From an uncultured Pseudomonadota bacterium (GTDB taxonomy: Bacteria; Pseudomonadota; Gammaproteobacteria; Methylococcales; Methylomonadaceae), in the NCBI GenBank assembly GCA_903848935.1, contig CAINHO010000026.1, positions 1 through 64,000 on the forward strand: DNA of 64,000 bases. The letters run 5' to 3'. Below are positions 11,793 to 21,189 of the stretch, piece by piece. The notes under the pieces are model-generated. The model was not told the origin of the DNA, ran no database searches, and was given only the letters and a program-made list of their open reading frames with translations. Position numbers and translations under genes: made by a program. Each line of letters opens with the position of its first letter. Positions within the stretch are counted from its first letter, which is position 1.

Positions 11793-13571
11793 ATGCAACA
11801 ATTTATAAGACAACTCGCGCAAGAAAACGATTTTCAATCGACGTGCTTATTGAAAATTTTGCGGGCAATTCAAGCGCGATATTTTCATATTCCAAAAGCG
11901 GCAATTGAACAACTTGCGCCGATATTGAATATTCCACGCACCCAAATTCAAAACGTGATTGCGTTTTACAGCTTTTTTCATTTTGAACCGCGCGGAAAAT
12001 ATGACATTTTAATCAGTAGTTCGATTACCGATTTAATGGTTGGACAAAAAGAACTTATCGCTTATTTCGCTGAAAAATTGGGCGTTAAAATTGGCGAAGT
12101 TCGTGCAGATGGCGTGGTGAGTTTAAACAATACGTCTTGCACGGGAATGTGTGACCAATCGTTAGCGGGACTTGTGAACGGTTACGCCATTACGAAATTA
12201 ACGAAAGCTCGCATCGATGAAATTGTCGAAAATGTGAATAAACAACTGCCATTAGAACAATGGTCACGCGACTTTTTCAAGGTTGAAGACAACATTATCA
12301 AATCGGGTTTGTTGCTGAATCAAAAACCGATTCAAGGCGAAGCCTTAAAAGCCGCATTGGAACGCGGTTTAAAAGAAACGTGGGAAGAAATTAGTGTTTC
12401 TGGGTTGCGTGGACGTGGTGGTGCAGGGTTTGAAACAGCGATGAAATGGCACTATGCCAGCGAAGAAGATGCTGAACAACGCTATGTTATTTGCAATGCT
12501 GACGAAGGCGAACCAGGAACATTTAAAGATCGCGTGTTATTAAATTCTTACGCGCATTCGGTGTTTGAAGGTATGACGGTGACGGCGGCATTTGTCGGTG
12601 CAACGCAAGGATTTATATATTTGCGGGGCGAGTATTTACATCTTTACGACAAACTAGAAGCCATTTTAGAAGATCGGCGGAAGGCGAATTTACTCGGCAA
12701 AAACATTCTGCAACACGGTTTTGATTTCGACATTGAGATTTGTCTTGGTGCAGGCGCGTACATTTGTGGCGAAGAATCCGCGTTAATTGAATCGCTCGAA
12801 GGCAAAGTAGGTATTCCGCGTAATCGCCCGCCATATCCAGTAACCAGCGGATATTTAGGCAAGCCAACAGTTGTAAAAAATGTTGAAACCTATTTTGCCG
12901 CCGCCAACATCGCCATTCACGGCGGCGAATGGTTTGCCGCTTTCGGCACAGCAAAATCGAAAGGTACAAAAATTCTCAGTATCAGCGGCGATTGTGTGAA
13001 AGCGGGAATTTATGAATATCCATTCGGCACAACGATTCAAACAGTTTTGGACGATTGTGGCGCGACGGACGTTTTAGGCGTGCAAGTCGGCGGGCCTTCA
13101 GGAACATTTATTGCGAACAACGAATTTGGGCGTAAATTAGCGTTTGAAGATTTAGCGACAGGCGGCTCGTTTATTGTGTTCAACAACAGCCGAAACATTT
13201 TGGACATGGTTCACAATTTCAGCCATTTCTTCGCGCATGAAAGTTGTGGATTCTGTACGCCGTGCCGCGTCGGAACATCGTTGCTGAAAAAACAAGTCGA
13301 TAAAATCGTCGAAGGTCACGGTTCAGCAGGCGACATTGTGGCGTTGGAAGAATTGTGTCAGTTGATTAAAAATTACAGCCATTGCGGACTCGGTCAAACC
13401 GCCGCTAATCCCGTGTTGACAACGCTCGAACGTTATCCTGAACTGTATCAAAACATGCTGAAAAAAATCAGTTATGAACCTGGTTTTGATTTAGACAAAT
13501 CTTTAGAAACCGCACGACGCTTGGCGAATCGTGACGACGCAGCGGCGCATTTGGCGCAAGTGGAGGAATAG
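11793..13571 (+). CDS. hoxF: NAD-reducing hydrogenase diaphorase subunit HoxF (NuoE-like plus NuoF-like)
   Basis: NuoE-like N-terminus; GLRGRGGAGFETAMKW, CNADEGEPGTFKDR, GAGAYICGEESALIESLEGK, ESCGFCTPCRVGT. Confidence 0.88.
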   Translation: MQQFIRQLAQENDFQSTCLLKILRAIQARYFHIPKAAIEQLAPILNIPRTQIQNVIAFYSFFHFEPRGKYDILISSSITDLMVGQKELIAYFAEKLGVKIGEVRADGVVSLNNTSCTGMCDQSLAGLVNGYAITKLTKARIDEIVENVNKQLPLEQWSRDFFKVEDNIIKSGLLLNQKPIQGEALKAALERGLKETWEEISVSGLRGRGGAGFETAMKWHYASEEDAEQRYVICNADEGEPGTFKDRVLLNSYAHSVFEGMTVTAAFVGATQGFIYLRGEYLHLYDKLEAILEDRRKANLLGKNILQHGFDFDIEICLGAGAYICGEESALIESLEGKVGIPRNRPPYPVTSGYLGKPTVVKNVETYFAAANIAIHGGEWFAAFGTAKSKGTKILSISGDCVKAGIYEYPFGTTIQTVLDDCGATDVLGVQVGGPSGTFIANNEFGRKLAFEDLATGGSFIVFNNSRNILDMVHNFSHFFAHESCGFCTPCRVGTSLLKKQVDKIVEGHGSAGDIVALEELCQLIKNYSHCGLGQTAANPVLTTLERYPELYQNMLKKISYEPGFDLDKSLETARRLANRDDAAAHLAQVEE

Positions 13572-13573
13572 TT

Positions 13574-14296
13574 ATGAATAATAAATCCATTGTGATTGAC
13601 GGTAAAAATGTGCCGTTTGAAGACGGGCAAACCATTATGCAAGCGGCGACAGCGGCAGGCATTTACATTCCACATTTGTGCCATAACCCAGATTTTACGC
13701 CGCATGGCAGTTGCAAATTGTGTACGGTGAAAGTCAACGGGCGGAATTGTTCGGCGTGTACTTTTCCTGCGTCGGAAGGTCAAAATATCACCAACGTCAC
13801 GAAAGAATTGAACGACGACCGCGAAAAAATCACGCAAATGCTTTTCGTCGAAGGCAACCATTTCTGTCCATCGTGCGAAAAAACAGGCAATTGCAACTTG
13901 CAAGCGGTCGCCTATCATTTGGGCATGACGGACAATCATTTTCCGCATTTCTTTGAAAACCGCGAAGTCGATGCCTCGCATCCTGACGTGATGATTGACC
14001 ACAACCGTTGTATTTTCTGCACGCTTTGTGTTCGTGCAAGTCAGCAAGAAGATGGCAAAAATGTATTTGCAATCAGTGGTCGTGGTATTGAAAAACGTCT
14101 AATCGTCAATTCTGAAAGTGGTTTGCTCAAAGATTCTGACTTAGACGTGAATGATTGTGCAGCGCATATTTGCCCGACAGGCGCGATTTTAATTAAACGA
14201 ACTGGCTATAAAGTGCCAATTGGACAACGGATTTTTGACCACGCACACATTGACACCGTGACGTTAGCAAACGAAGGAGCTAGCCATGACGAATAA
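13574..14296 (+). CDS. hoxU: NAD-reducing hydrogenase diaphorase subunit HoxU
   Basis: IPHLCHNPDFTPHGSCKLCTVKVNGRNCSACTFPA, HFCPSCEKTGNCNLQ, NRCIFCTLCVRAS; lies between HoxF and HoxY. Confidence 0.88.
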   Translation: MNNKSIVIDGKNVPFEDGQTIMQAATAAGIYIPHLCHNPDFTPHGSCKLCTVKVNGRNCSACTFPASEGQNITNVTKELNDDREKITQMLFVEGNHFCPSCEKTGNCNLQAVAYHLGMTDNHFPHFFENREVDASHPDVMIDHNRCIFCTLCVRASQQEDGKNVFAISGRGIEKRLIVNSESGLLKDSDLDVNDCAAHICPTGAILIKRTGYKVPIGQRIFDHAHIDTVTLANEGASHDE

Positions 14297-14831
14297 GAAA
14301 GTAAAAGTTGCGACCGTATCGTTGGCGGGTTGTTTTGGTTGTCACATGTCGTTTTTGGATTTGGATGAACGCTTGGTGGAGTTGGTGGAACACGTTGAAT
14401 TTGACCGTTCGCCGCTGACCGATATTGAGCATTGCAGCAGCGATTGTGACATCGGTTTGATTGAAGGTGGTGTGTGTAATTCTGAAAACGTTCACGTTTT
14501 GCGCGAGTTCCGTAAGAATTGCAAAATCCTCGTGGCGGTTGGGGCGTGTGCGATTAACGGCGGTTTACCAGCAATGCGAAATCACATTAGTTTGGAAGAT
14601 TGTTTAAACGAAGCCTATCGTGATGGTATTGGCGTTGAGAATGCACAGATTCCGAATGACGTGGAATTACCGTTGCTGCTTGACAAAGTGCATCCACTTC
14701 ATGAAGTAGTGAAAATCGATTATTTCTTGCCAGGTTGTCCGCCGTCAGCGGACGTGTTTTGGAAGTTTTTGACGGATTTACTCGCGGGACGCGAGCCGTC
14801 TTTGAATTATGAATTAGTGCATTTTGATTAA
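14286..14831 (+). CDS. hoxY: NAD-reducing [NiFe] hydrogenase small subunit HoxY
   Basis: SLAGCFGCHMSFLDLDERL, VGACAINGGLPAMRN, FLPGCPPSADVFW. Confidence 0.88.
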   Translation: MTNKKVKVATVSLAGCFGCHMSFLDLDERLVELVEHVEFDRSPLTDIEHCSSDCDIGLIEGGVCNSENVHVLREFRKNCKILVAVGACAINGGLPAMRNHISLEDCLNEAYRDGIGVENAQIPNDVELPLLLDKVHPLHEVVKIDYFLPGCPPSADVFWKFLTDLLAGREPSLNYELVHFD

Positions 14832-14850
14832 AGTTTAACGGTAAAAAAAA

Positions 14851-14880
14851 GCCCCAATTGCATTTCGTCAATCGGGGCTT
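14851..14880. terminator. Intrinsic terminator between convergent hoxY and the ntrY-like gene
   Basis: agccccaattg / caatcggggct stem with one mismatch, flanked by A- and T-rich tracts. Confidence 0.75.
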
Positions 14881-14886
14881 TTGATT

Positions 14887-17028
14887 TTACAACGCAGGTA
14901 ATTGAATAATAAACCCCGCCCCCACTTTGCGACTGGTATCAACCCAAATCGCGCCACCGTGTTCTTCAATAATTTTTTTCACAATCGCCAAACCTAAGCC
15001 CGTTCCTTTCATTTTTGTGGTGACGTAAGGCTCGAAAATCTGTTCAATTTGTTCGTCTTTAATTCCCACACCATCATCATGCAAGGCGATTTCAATAAAG
15101 TCGATGTTGTTTTTTTGTACGCGATGAACATCAATATCAATCTGACCTTGACCATCAATAGCTTCCAGCGCATTTTTAATTAGATTGTGAATCACCTGTC
15201 GAATACTGACGGGATCACCATGAATCATCAGCGCGTTATTTTCATAACTTGCGTTAAATTTCACGCCAGATTTCAATACATACAACGACAAAACCTCTTG
15301 AATCAACGCTGACAAATCAATATCCACAGTTTGTTTTTTAGACGGTTTCGCATATTCTGAAAAATCATCGACCATTTCTTTCATCGCTTCAACTTGCTGC
15401 ACAATCGTGCGCGTCGAACGTTGCAACATATCGGCATCAGCAGATTCCAATTTGTCGGCGAGTTTGTGCTGCAAGCGTTCGGCTGAAAGTTGAATCGGTG
15501 TAAGTGGATTTTTAATTTCATGTGCCAAACGTCGCGCAACTTCACCCCACGCGGCATTTTTCTGAGCTTGAATTAAATCGGTCACATCGTCGAAAACTAC
15601 GACCGCGCCCACTTTACGCCCATCTTGCGAAAACAACGGTGTACCTCGACACAATAATTCTTGCCGTCCGTTTGAACCCAAAAAAACTAAACGTTGTTGC
15701 CAAATATCGTCTGCTTGTTCTAAAAAACGTTGTATCGCTTTTAACGGTTCAGCCAATTCGGGGTAATCGTCTGCGAGTTTTAACAAGGTCTCACCGACAA
15801 ATTGCGGCGCAGAAACATGAAAAATTTTGAACGCGGCTTGATTGGCGGTGCGAATTTTATGATTAGCATCGAAACTCATCACGCCAGCGGTTAAATTTGC
15901 CAAAATCGTTTCCAAATACGCGCGTTGATTTTCAACTTCAAAACTCGCCATGCGAGTTTCTTGGCTGGCTCGCGCAATGCGCTGCGTCATTTCGTTAAAC
16001 GATTCCACTAAAAAACCCAAATCATCTTGCGCCATCACAGGTAATTGCTGGTCGTATTTTCCCGATGCCACGGCTTGCGTGCCTTTCACGAGTTCTTTCA
16101 CGGGTGCAACAATCGTGCGAATACTGACAAACGCAATCCAAATCGCTGCCAACAAACTCATCAAAAGTACCAACGACAAGGCGAGTGAAAAAGTCATTTT
16201 GAGCGAATCACGCAAAAAATTCATTTCTTGATAGCGGACAAAAGCGAATTCAACCGAATCAGCCAAATCCGCAATTCGAACCGGCACGGGATATAACGCC
16301 TGTAAATAATGTGGGTCTTTGGATTTCACTTTCAAAATGATGCGAATCATCAACGCATCATCTCGAACTGGCGCAAGTGCAGAAAATTCACCATTTTGAC
16401 GTACGGACAACCACGTTTGTTCATCCGGCGAACTCGGTAAAATATCGCTTGGATTCGCGCTACTTGAGGCGACAATGCCGTTTTGACGTGAAAAAAGTGT
16501 CATTTCTGCCGCGCCAGAAAGTACCCGAAAATTTTCCATTTCAAGTGCGGCTTGAGATTCGGGAAGTTCTGAAATTTTTTCGACGAGTTGTTGCGTTTGT
16601 GCCTTGTTCCAACGAATACGCTGGTCTAACGAGGATTGACTGAGTTCGAGCGCGTCTTCCATCGCTCTGTCCATTTCGACATTAAACCAACTGTCGATAC
16701 CTTGATGCAGAAATTGCATCGAGAAATAAAAAACGATTCCTGCCGGTGCTAATGAAAGTACGACAAACAATGAAACCATGCGAATTGTGAGACGGGAACC
16801 GGCTTCGCGGCGTTTGAGTTGGCGCGTGAGTGAATATAAATTCGCGCCCACTAACCCCAACAACGCCACCGTCCCCACGCCGTTCACCAACAAAAGCCAC
16901 GAATACATTGCGCTGAGTTGCGATGATTCTTGTGTCGCGCTGCTCATCAATTGTAACGACAGTAAAATCAAGCCACATAAAACGGCAATCGATAAACCGG
17001 CAGGGAGTTTGATTTTTGGAAAGCGCAT
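14887..17028 (-). CDS. NtrY-like membrane sensor histidine kinase (HAMP-PAS-HisKA-HATPase)
   Basis: Multiple N-terminal TMs, HAMP, PAS, RRLAHEIKNPLTPIQLSAERL H-box, N/G boxes (NLIKNALEAI, DDGVGI, GTGLGLAIVKKIIEEHGG). Confidence 0.88.
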   Translation of the reverse strand: MRFPKIKLPAGLSIAVLCGLILLSLQLMSSATQESSQLSAMYSWLLLVNGVGTVALLGLVGANLYSLTRQLKRREAGSRLTIRMVSLFVVLSLAPAGIVFYFSMQFLHQGIDSWFNVEMDRAMEDALELSQSSLDQRIRWNKAQTQQLVEKISELPESQAALEMENFRVLSGAAEMTLFSRQNGIVASSSANPSDILPSSPDEQTWLSVRQNGEFSALAPVRDDALMIRIILKVKSKDPHYLQALYPVPVRIADLADSVEFAFVRYQEMNFLRDSLKMTFSLALSLVLLMSLLAAIWIAFVSIRTIVAPVKELVKGTQAVASGKYDQQLPVMAQDDLGFLVESFNEMTQRIARASQETRMASFEVENQRAYLETILANLTAGVMSFDANHKIRTANQAAFKIFHVSAPQFVGETLLKLADDYPELAEPLKAIQRFLEQADDIWQQRLVFLGSNGRQELLCRGTPLFSQDGRKVGAVVVFDDVTDLIQAQKNAAWGEVARRLAHEIKNPLTPIQLSAERLQHKLADKLESADADMLQRSTRTIVQQVEAMKEMVDDFSEYAKPSKKQTVDIDLSALIQEVLSLYVLKSGVKFNASYENNALMIHGDPVSIRQVIHNLIKNALEAIDGQGQIDIDVHRVQKNNIDFIEIALHDDGVGIKDEQIEQIFEPYVTTKMKGTGLGLAIVKKIIEEHGGAIWVDTSRKVGAGFIIQLPAL

Positions 17029-17031
17029 GAA

Positions 17032-20000
17032 TTACACCAGCCCCAATGAACAAATCACGCTCGGTTCACGCATTTCGTCATCATTATTTTTCTGCACAAT
17101 CCGCGACAGTTTACCTTCCTCACGCAAATGCAAAACCAAATCCACTAAGTTCACGTCATTTGTGCCGATTTTTAATTGACGCGATAAACTTTCGCGTGCC
17201 GCTTCGTGTAACGGATAGTGATAAATTTCATCAATCGCTTTTTTCAAATCGACATCGAGAAAAATATCGCCTGCGTAAAATTCGCAATAGGTTTTTAAAC
17301 GGTGATAGGTTTGATAACGTGCGCTCGTTTTTCTGCCTAACTGTCCGCCAACGTGTAAATCCATTTCGTGAATCGTTTCCATACTTTGCAAAATCAAATC
17401 ATGATGCGCGTCATCACGTTTTGTAATAGGCGTAGAAATCGAACACGCCGCCGCATTTAAAATGGCAAATTGAGATTGCGTCACAATTTCGCCATCATTG
17501 TTCAACCACGTTAAAACGTCGTTATCATTGCTGGTTTTTTCGTAGACAATCACGCCTGTTTTTTGTTTTTCAGCGGCGGCTTTACTGCTATAAACCACAT
17601 AGGGCAAATTCGGAATCAGCGTTTTTAAACTTGGATTCACATGGGTTGCCTCGTTCCAAATCTGTTGCGCGAATGACGGTAAATCAATGTCTTCGTTTTC
17701 TTGTTCGTCCAAAATGCCATTTTTTTCGCTGTACAAATCGTGAATATTCACAGGGTCGCCATCAAAAAATTGTTCGTCCGAACCCACGACTTCGGCATTT
17801 TGTTCAATCCGTTGCATCAAGCGGGTACGAAGTTGGATGATTTTTTCAATGCCATCTTCGGGTAAAAACGAATAACACAAAATCGTTTCGGCTTGTTGCC
17901 CAATTCGATCAACCCGTCCGGCGCGTTGAATCAAGCGAATAATCGCCCACGGCAAATCGTAATTCACCACAATATGTGCATCCTGCAAATTCTGCCCTTC
18001 GCTTAACACATCGGTCGTGATTAAAATTCGTAATTCGTCTTCGGGTTTAATTTTGTGTTGATTACTTTTTGGACTAAAACGACAGGCGACTTCGGTTGGA
18101 TTTTTGTTTTTACCCGTGACACACGCCAATTCCGTCACACCCATTTTTTTAAAATAACGTTCCAAATAGTCCGCCGTGTCGGCGAATTGGGTAAAAATCA
18201 AAATCTTTTCGTCCGAATGCGTGACAGTCAGCAATTCGCGCAACGCTTGTAATTTGCGGTCATTTTCAGGAAGCCATTGCGGTACTTTTTGCAAAATCTG
18301 ATTCAAGGCTTCGCTGTCGGTGGTCAATTTCAGATTTAGATTTTCATTAAACAAATCGCTCCGCAACCAATCAAATTTTTTGGCTTGCGTGGTTTTGATT
18401 TGCTCATAAATCAATGCGGCATCGGCTTCGTATTTTTCGAGGTTGGAATGAAAGGTAATCTCAAAATCACCGCTTTCTAAATCGATTTCGTCAGTAATAA
18501 AACTGTCGAGCAACGCACTTTCTTGTTGCCCAATGGGAATCTCAAGCCCATTTTTCAGCGCGTAACTAAACAGCGTGTTTCGCATAATGTGACGGTAAAT
18601 CGACAATAAAAACGCTTCGCCGCCACTTTCTAAACGTTTGAATAAATTGGTTCGCGCAAAGCCTTTAAGACGTTTTCCCGCTCGTGTTAAATTTTCAATC
18701 ACACCTTGTTCGACAACAGTTGGTGGCGTTTTTAAATTTGCATTCAAATCATCGAGTAATCCATAACGCGGCAAATTTAAACGGTCGATAATTTCAACAA
18801 TCGTTTCAGAATACAGTTGCGCGTAAGGGTCATTTTTATCGTGTTCGTCAAACGGATATTCGGCTTTTTTTGTCACGCGATCAGGGAAATAATTGCGCGT
18901 GCCGTTCGAAAATTCGAGGTAATAACGCTGTTTTTCGTCGTCAAAAATTGAATAATGTTTTTTGATAAAACCGCGTGTGCGTCGTACCAAAAATAGCCGC
19001 ATCAATTCGCGCCAATCGTCAGAATGAATGCTTTTATTAAATGCCGCTAATGAACGTGGTGACTTTTGAAAACGCGCTATAAATTCGTGTTGTCCACCCA
19101 TTTCTCGAATATAACGCTCAGGTGAAATGCCTAAATCTTCCTCATCATCCAAAAACAACGCCAGTTGCCCCGACAAATCCGCGTAAGACTTGTTATAAGG
19201 CGTTGCCGAAAGTAACACGACTTTGCTGTTGTTGCGGTGAATGTAATCGGCGATGGCTTTGTAGGTTTTGCCATCGCGGTTGCGAAGATTATGGCTTTCG
19301 TCAATCACAACTAAACGATAACGGCGCAGGTCGGATAATTCTTTAATGGCGCGACTTTGCGACAACACTTTAACGCGACTGATACCGTAACGATGGGCGT
19401 AGTCTTCCCACATTTTGGTTAAGTTTTTCGGGCATAAAATCAGCGTTTCAAACCCAAAATCATCATCAAATAATTTTATTATCGCGGTGGCAGTCATCGT
19501 TTTACCCAAACCCACTACGTCGCCGATTAACACACCGTTTCGTTTATTCAAATAATGCGCGGCAATCAAAACGGCTTCGGCTTGAAATTTCAACAATTCT
19601 TTTTGAAACACTTTCGGAATTTTAAACTCGCTCAACCCGTCGCGGACTTCGCTCGATAAGTGATACGCGATTTTTAAATAAATGTAATACGGCAATTTTG
19701 GCGTTGCCCAACTTTCGTCAATGATGTCGATTAAGTCTTGGCTAATGTCGAAACAAAAACGCTGATTCCAACGCGCTTTAAACCACTCGACCAATTTATT
19801 CGCCGCGTCTTTGTCGGGAATATCGACGTTTAATTCGCCTTGTGCGCTCAAACCTGAAAGCGTCAAATTGCTGCTGCCTAAATAACTTAAAATTGGGCTA
19901 AATTTGTCGTGTCGATGAATCAAATAGAGTTTTGCGTGCAATGGATACGCTACGAATAATTTGATTTTGAGTTTATCTGTGCGTAATTGGTTGGCGAGTT

Positions 20001-20178
20001 GATTGAGCGTCATTTCGTCGGCATTGCTCGGATAACCGATGGTAAGTTGGGTTCGGAATTCTTCGGCAAGTTGGCGTTTCAAACCGTGGGCGGTTTGATT
20101 ATCCATCGAAGGCGGTTGATTTTTGACATAACGCTGTCGAATTAACTGTTGCGGCGTGGGCTGCATTCCAATAATCAA
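17032..20178 (-). CDS. PLD-like nuclease domain plus SNF2-family helicase; annotated TTG start is probably an artefact of an upstream frameshift
   Basis: HAKLYLIHRHDKF...GSSNLT (HKD-like), GDVVGLGKTMTATAI, DESHNLRN, LLSATPYN, RAGRVDRIGQ. Confidence 0.85.
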   Translation of the reverse strand: MIIGMQPTPQQLIRQRYVKNQPPSMDNQTAHGLKRQLAEEFRTQLTIGYPSNADEMTLNQLANQLRTDKLKIKLFVAYPLHAKLYLIHRHDKFSPILSYLGSSNLTLSGLSAQGELNVDIPDKDAANKLVEWFKARWNQRFCFDISQDLIDIIDESWATPKLPYYIYLKIAYHLSSEVRDGLSEFKIPKVFQKELLKFQAEAVLIAAHYLNKRNGVLIGDVVGLGKTMTATAIIKLFDDDFGFETLILCPKNLTKMWEDYAHRYGISRVKVLSQSRAIKELSDLRRYRLVVIDESHNLRNRDGKTYKAIADYIHRNNSKVVLLSATPYNKSYADLSGQLALFLDDEEDLGISPERYIREMGGQHEFIARFQKSPRSLAAFNKSIHSDDWRELMRLFLVRRTRGFIKKHYSIFDDEKQRYYLEFSNGTRNYFPDRVTKKAEYPFDEHDKNDPYAQLYSETIVEIIDRLNLPRYGLLDDLNANLKTPPTVVEQGVIENLTRAGKRLKGFARTNLFKRLESGGEAFLLSIYRHIMRNTLFSYALKNGLEIPIGQQESALLDSFITDEIDLESGDFEITFHSNLEKYEADAALIYEQIKTTQAKKFDWLRSDLFNENLNLKLTTDSEALNQILQKVPQWLPENDRKLQALRELLTVTHSDEKILIFTQFADTADYLERYFKKMGVTELACVTGKNKNPTEVACRFSPKSNQHKIKPEDELRILITTDVLSEGQNLQDAHIVVNYDLPWAIIRLIQRAGRVDRIGQQAETILCYSFLPEDGIEKIIQLRTRLMQRIEQNAEVVGSDEQFFDGDPVNIHDLYSEKNGILDEQENEDIDLPSFAQQIWNEATHVNPSLKTLIPNLPYVVYSSKAAAEKQKTGVIVYEKTSNDNDVLTWLNNDGEIVTQSQFAILNAAACSISTPITKRDDAHHDLILQSMETIHEMDLHVGGQLGRKTSARYQTYHRLKTYCEFYAGDIFLDVDLKKAIDEIYHYPLHEAARESLSRQLKIGTNDVNLVDLVLHLREEGKLSRIVQKNNDDEMREPSVICSLGLV

Positions 20179-20348
20179 GCGACATTGCGCGTCATCACCG
20201 CCTGCAAAATTATCAACGAACCACTAAAAGAATTCCAACCACGCAAATTAAAATAACCTACACACAAATCGGCTTTGTACGCAGTTTCAAAGGCGTTTTT
20301 GAGTTCATCACCGAGTACGTTTTCGATGTTGTCGTAGATTGTTGGCAT
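20175..20348 (-). pseudogene. Out-of-frame N-terminal segment of the PLD-helicase
   Basis: ATG 2 nt after the HEPN stop encodes MPTIYDNIENVLGDELKNAFETAYKADLCVGYFNLRGW; the frame ends at TGA 20175-20177, and the continuation WFVDNFAGGDDAQCRLIIGMQ lies in the frame of the large ORF. Confidence 0.65.
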
Positions 20349-20350
20349 GA

Positions 20351-20809
20351 TTACAAATAACCCGCAACAAAGATTTTTATACCTTCAAAAACTGTCAGCA
20401 AATCTCGCGCTAATTGATACGCCTGATTTAAAACGCTCGCCTGCAATGCCAAATCGTCGGGATAATCATGCGAAAACGCATTCCGTACTTCGCGCAACAA
20501 CAACCATTCATCCGCCGATTGAATCGCGCCAATTTTTTCAAGTCGATTTAATTTGTCGATAAAGGCTTTTAATTCTCCCTGTTCTTTTGTTAATTCCAAA
20601 ACCACTGGAAATAATTTTGCGCCCATTGCGTCTTGTAATTTACCAAAACGGGTTGAAAATTGGTCTAAAACGGCAATTTCTAAGTCTGTCAAATTGTCCA
20701 AAGTCGTGGCTGATAATGGAAAATGCGCGTGTAATTCGGTCATTGCCCAATTCAATCGATCGGCGTGTCGGTCACAAATTTTTAAAATTTCGATAATCGG
20801 TTGATTCAC
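20351..20809 (-). CDS. HEPN-domain protein, HepT-like putative toxin
   Basis: RNAFSHDY matches the RX4HXY HepT-type HEPN motif; overlaps an MNT gene by 4 nt. Confidence 0.7.
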   Translation of the reverse strand: MNQPIIEILKICDRHADRLNWAMTELHAHFPLSATTLDNLTDLEIAVLDQFSTRFGKLQDAMGAKLFPVVLELTKEQGELKAFIDKLNRLEKIGAIQSADEWLLLREVRNAFSHDYPDDLALQASVLNQAYQLARDLLTVFEGIKIFVAGYL

Positions 20810-21111
20810 TGTAATTGGATTCCTGTTTCTTTGGCGATTTGATAAATGGGTAACGCTTTAGCATTTGTCAGACGTAAAACTACATCGATTTTTTGTTCAC
20901 CTAACGTCGAATGCAACGCGCGTAAAAAATATAATTTTGCTAACGCTAATGCTGCCATTTCTTGATTTTCAGGTTCAATATAAAGGTCGATGTCACCGCC
21001 TCGTTTATCCTCATTAACCCGCGAACCAAATAACCAAACTTGCGTTGATTCACCAAAATAACGGTGAGCATTTTGGCAAATTGTTTGTTGTTGAAATGCT
21101 GTTAAGCGCAT
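20806..21111 (-). CDS. Minimal nucleotidyltransferase (MNT), MntA-like putative antitoxin
   Basis: VWLFGSRVNEDKRGGDIDLYIE nucleotidyltransferase motif. Confidence 0.82.
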   Translation of the reverse strand: MRLTAFQQQTICQNAHRYFGESTQVWLFGSRVNEDKRGGDIDLYIEPENQEMAALALAKLYFLRALHSTLGEQKIDVVLRLTNAKALPIYQIAKETGIQLQ

Positions 21112-21189
21112 AACGCCAACTTCCTAAACTCACCCATCGCCGCCGCTTTCACGTCTTGCCTTTGTCGATAAAACCTTTTTTCAAAAAAA

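Noticed and set aside
11793-12270. NuoE-like part of HoxF keeps CTGMC but not an obvious first Cys pair
   Set aside because: Possibly normal for the HoxF subfamily. I could not compare with characterised HoxF proteins here, so it is not claimed as unusual.
12613-13040. Minus-strand ORFs (118, 72, 61 aa) inside hoxF
   Set aside because: Entirely antisense to a well-supported HoxF reading frame; no recognisable domain.
21112-21189. Minus-strand open stretch FFEKRFYRQRQDVKAAAMGEFRKLALCA between DUF1348 and the MNT gene
   Set aside because: Looks like a possible gene remnant, but it is only 28 codons with no start and no recognised family.
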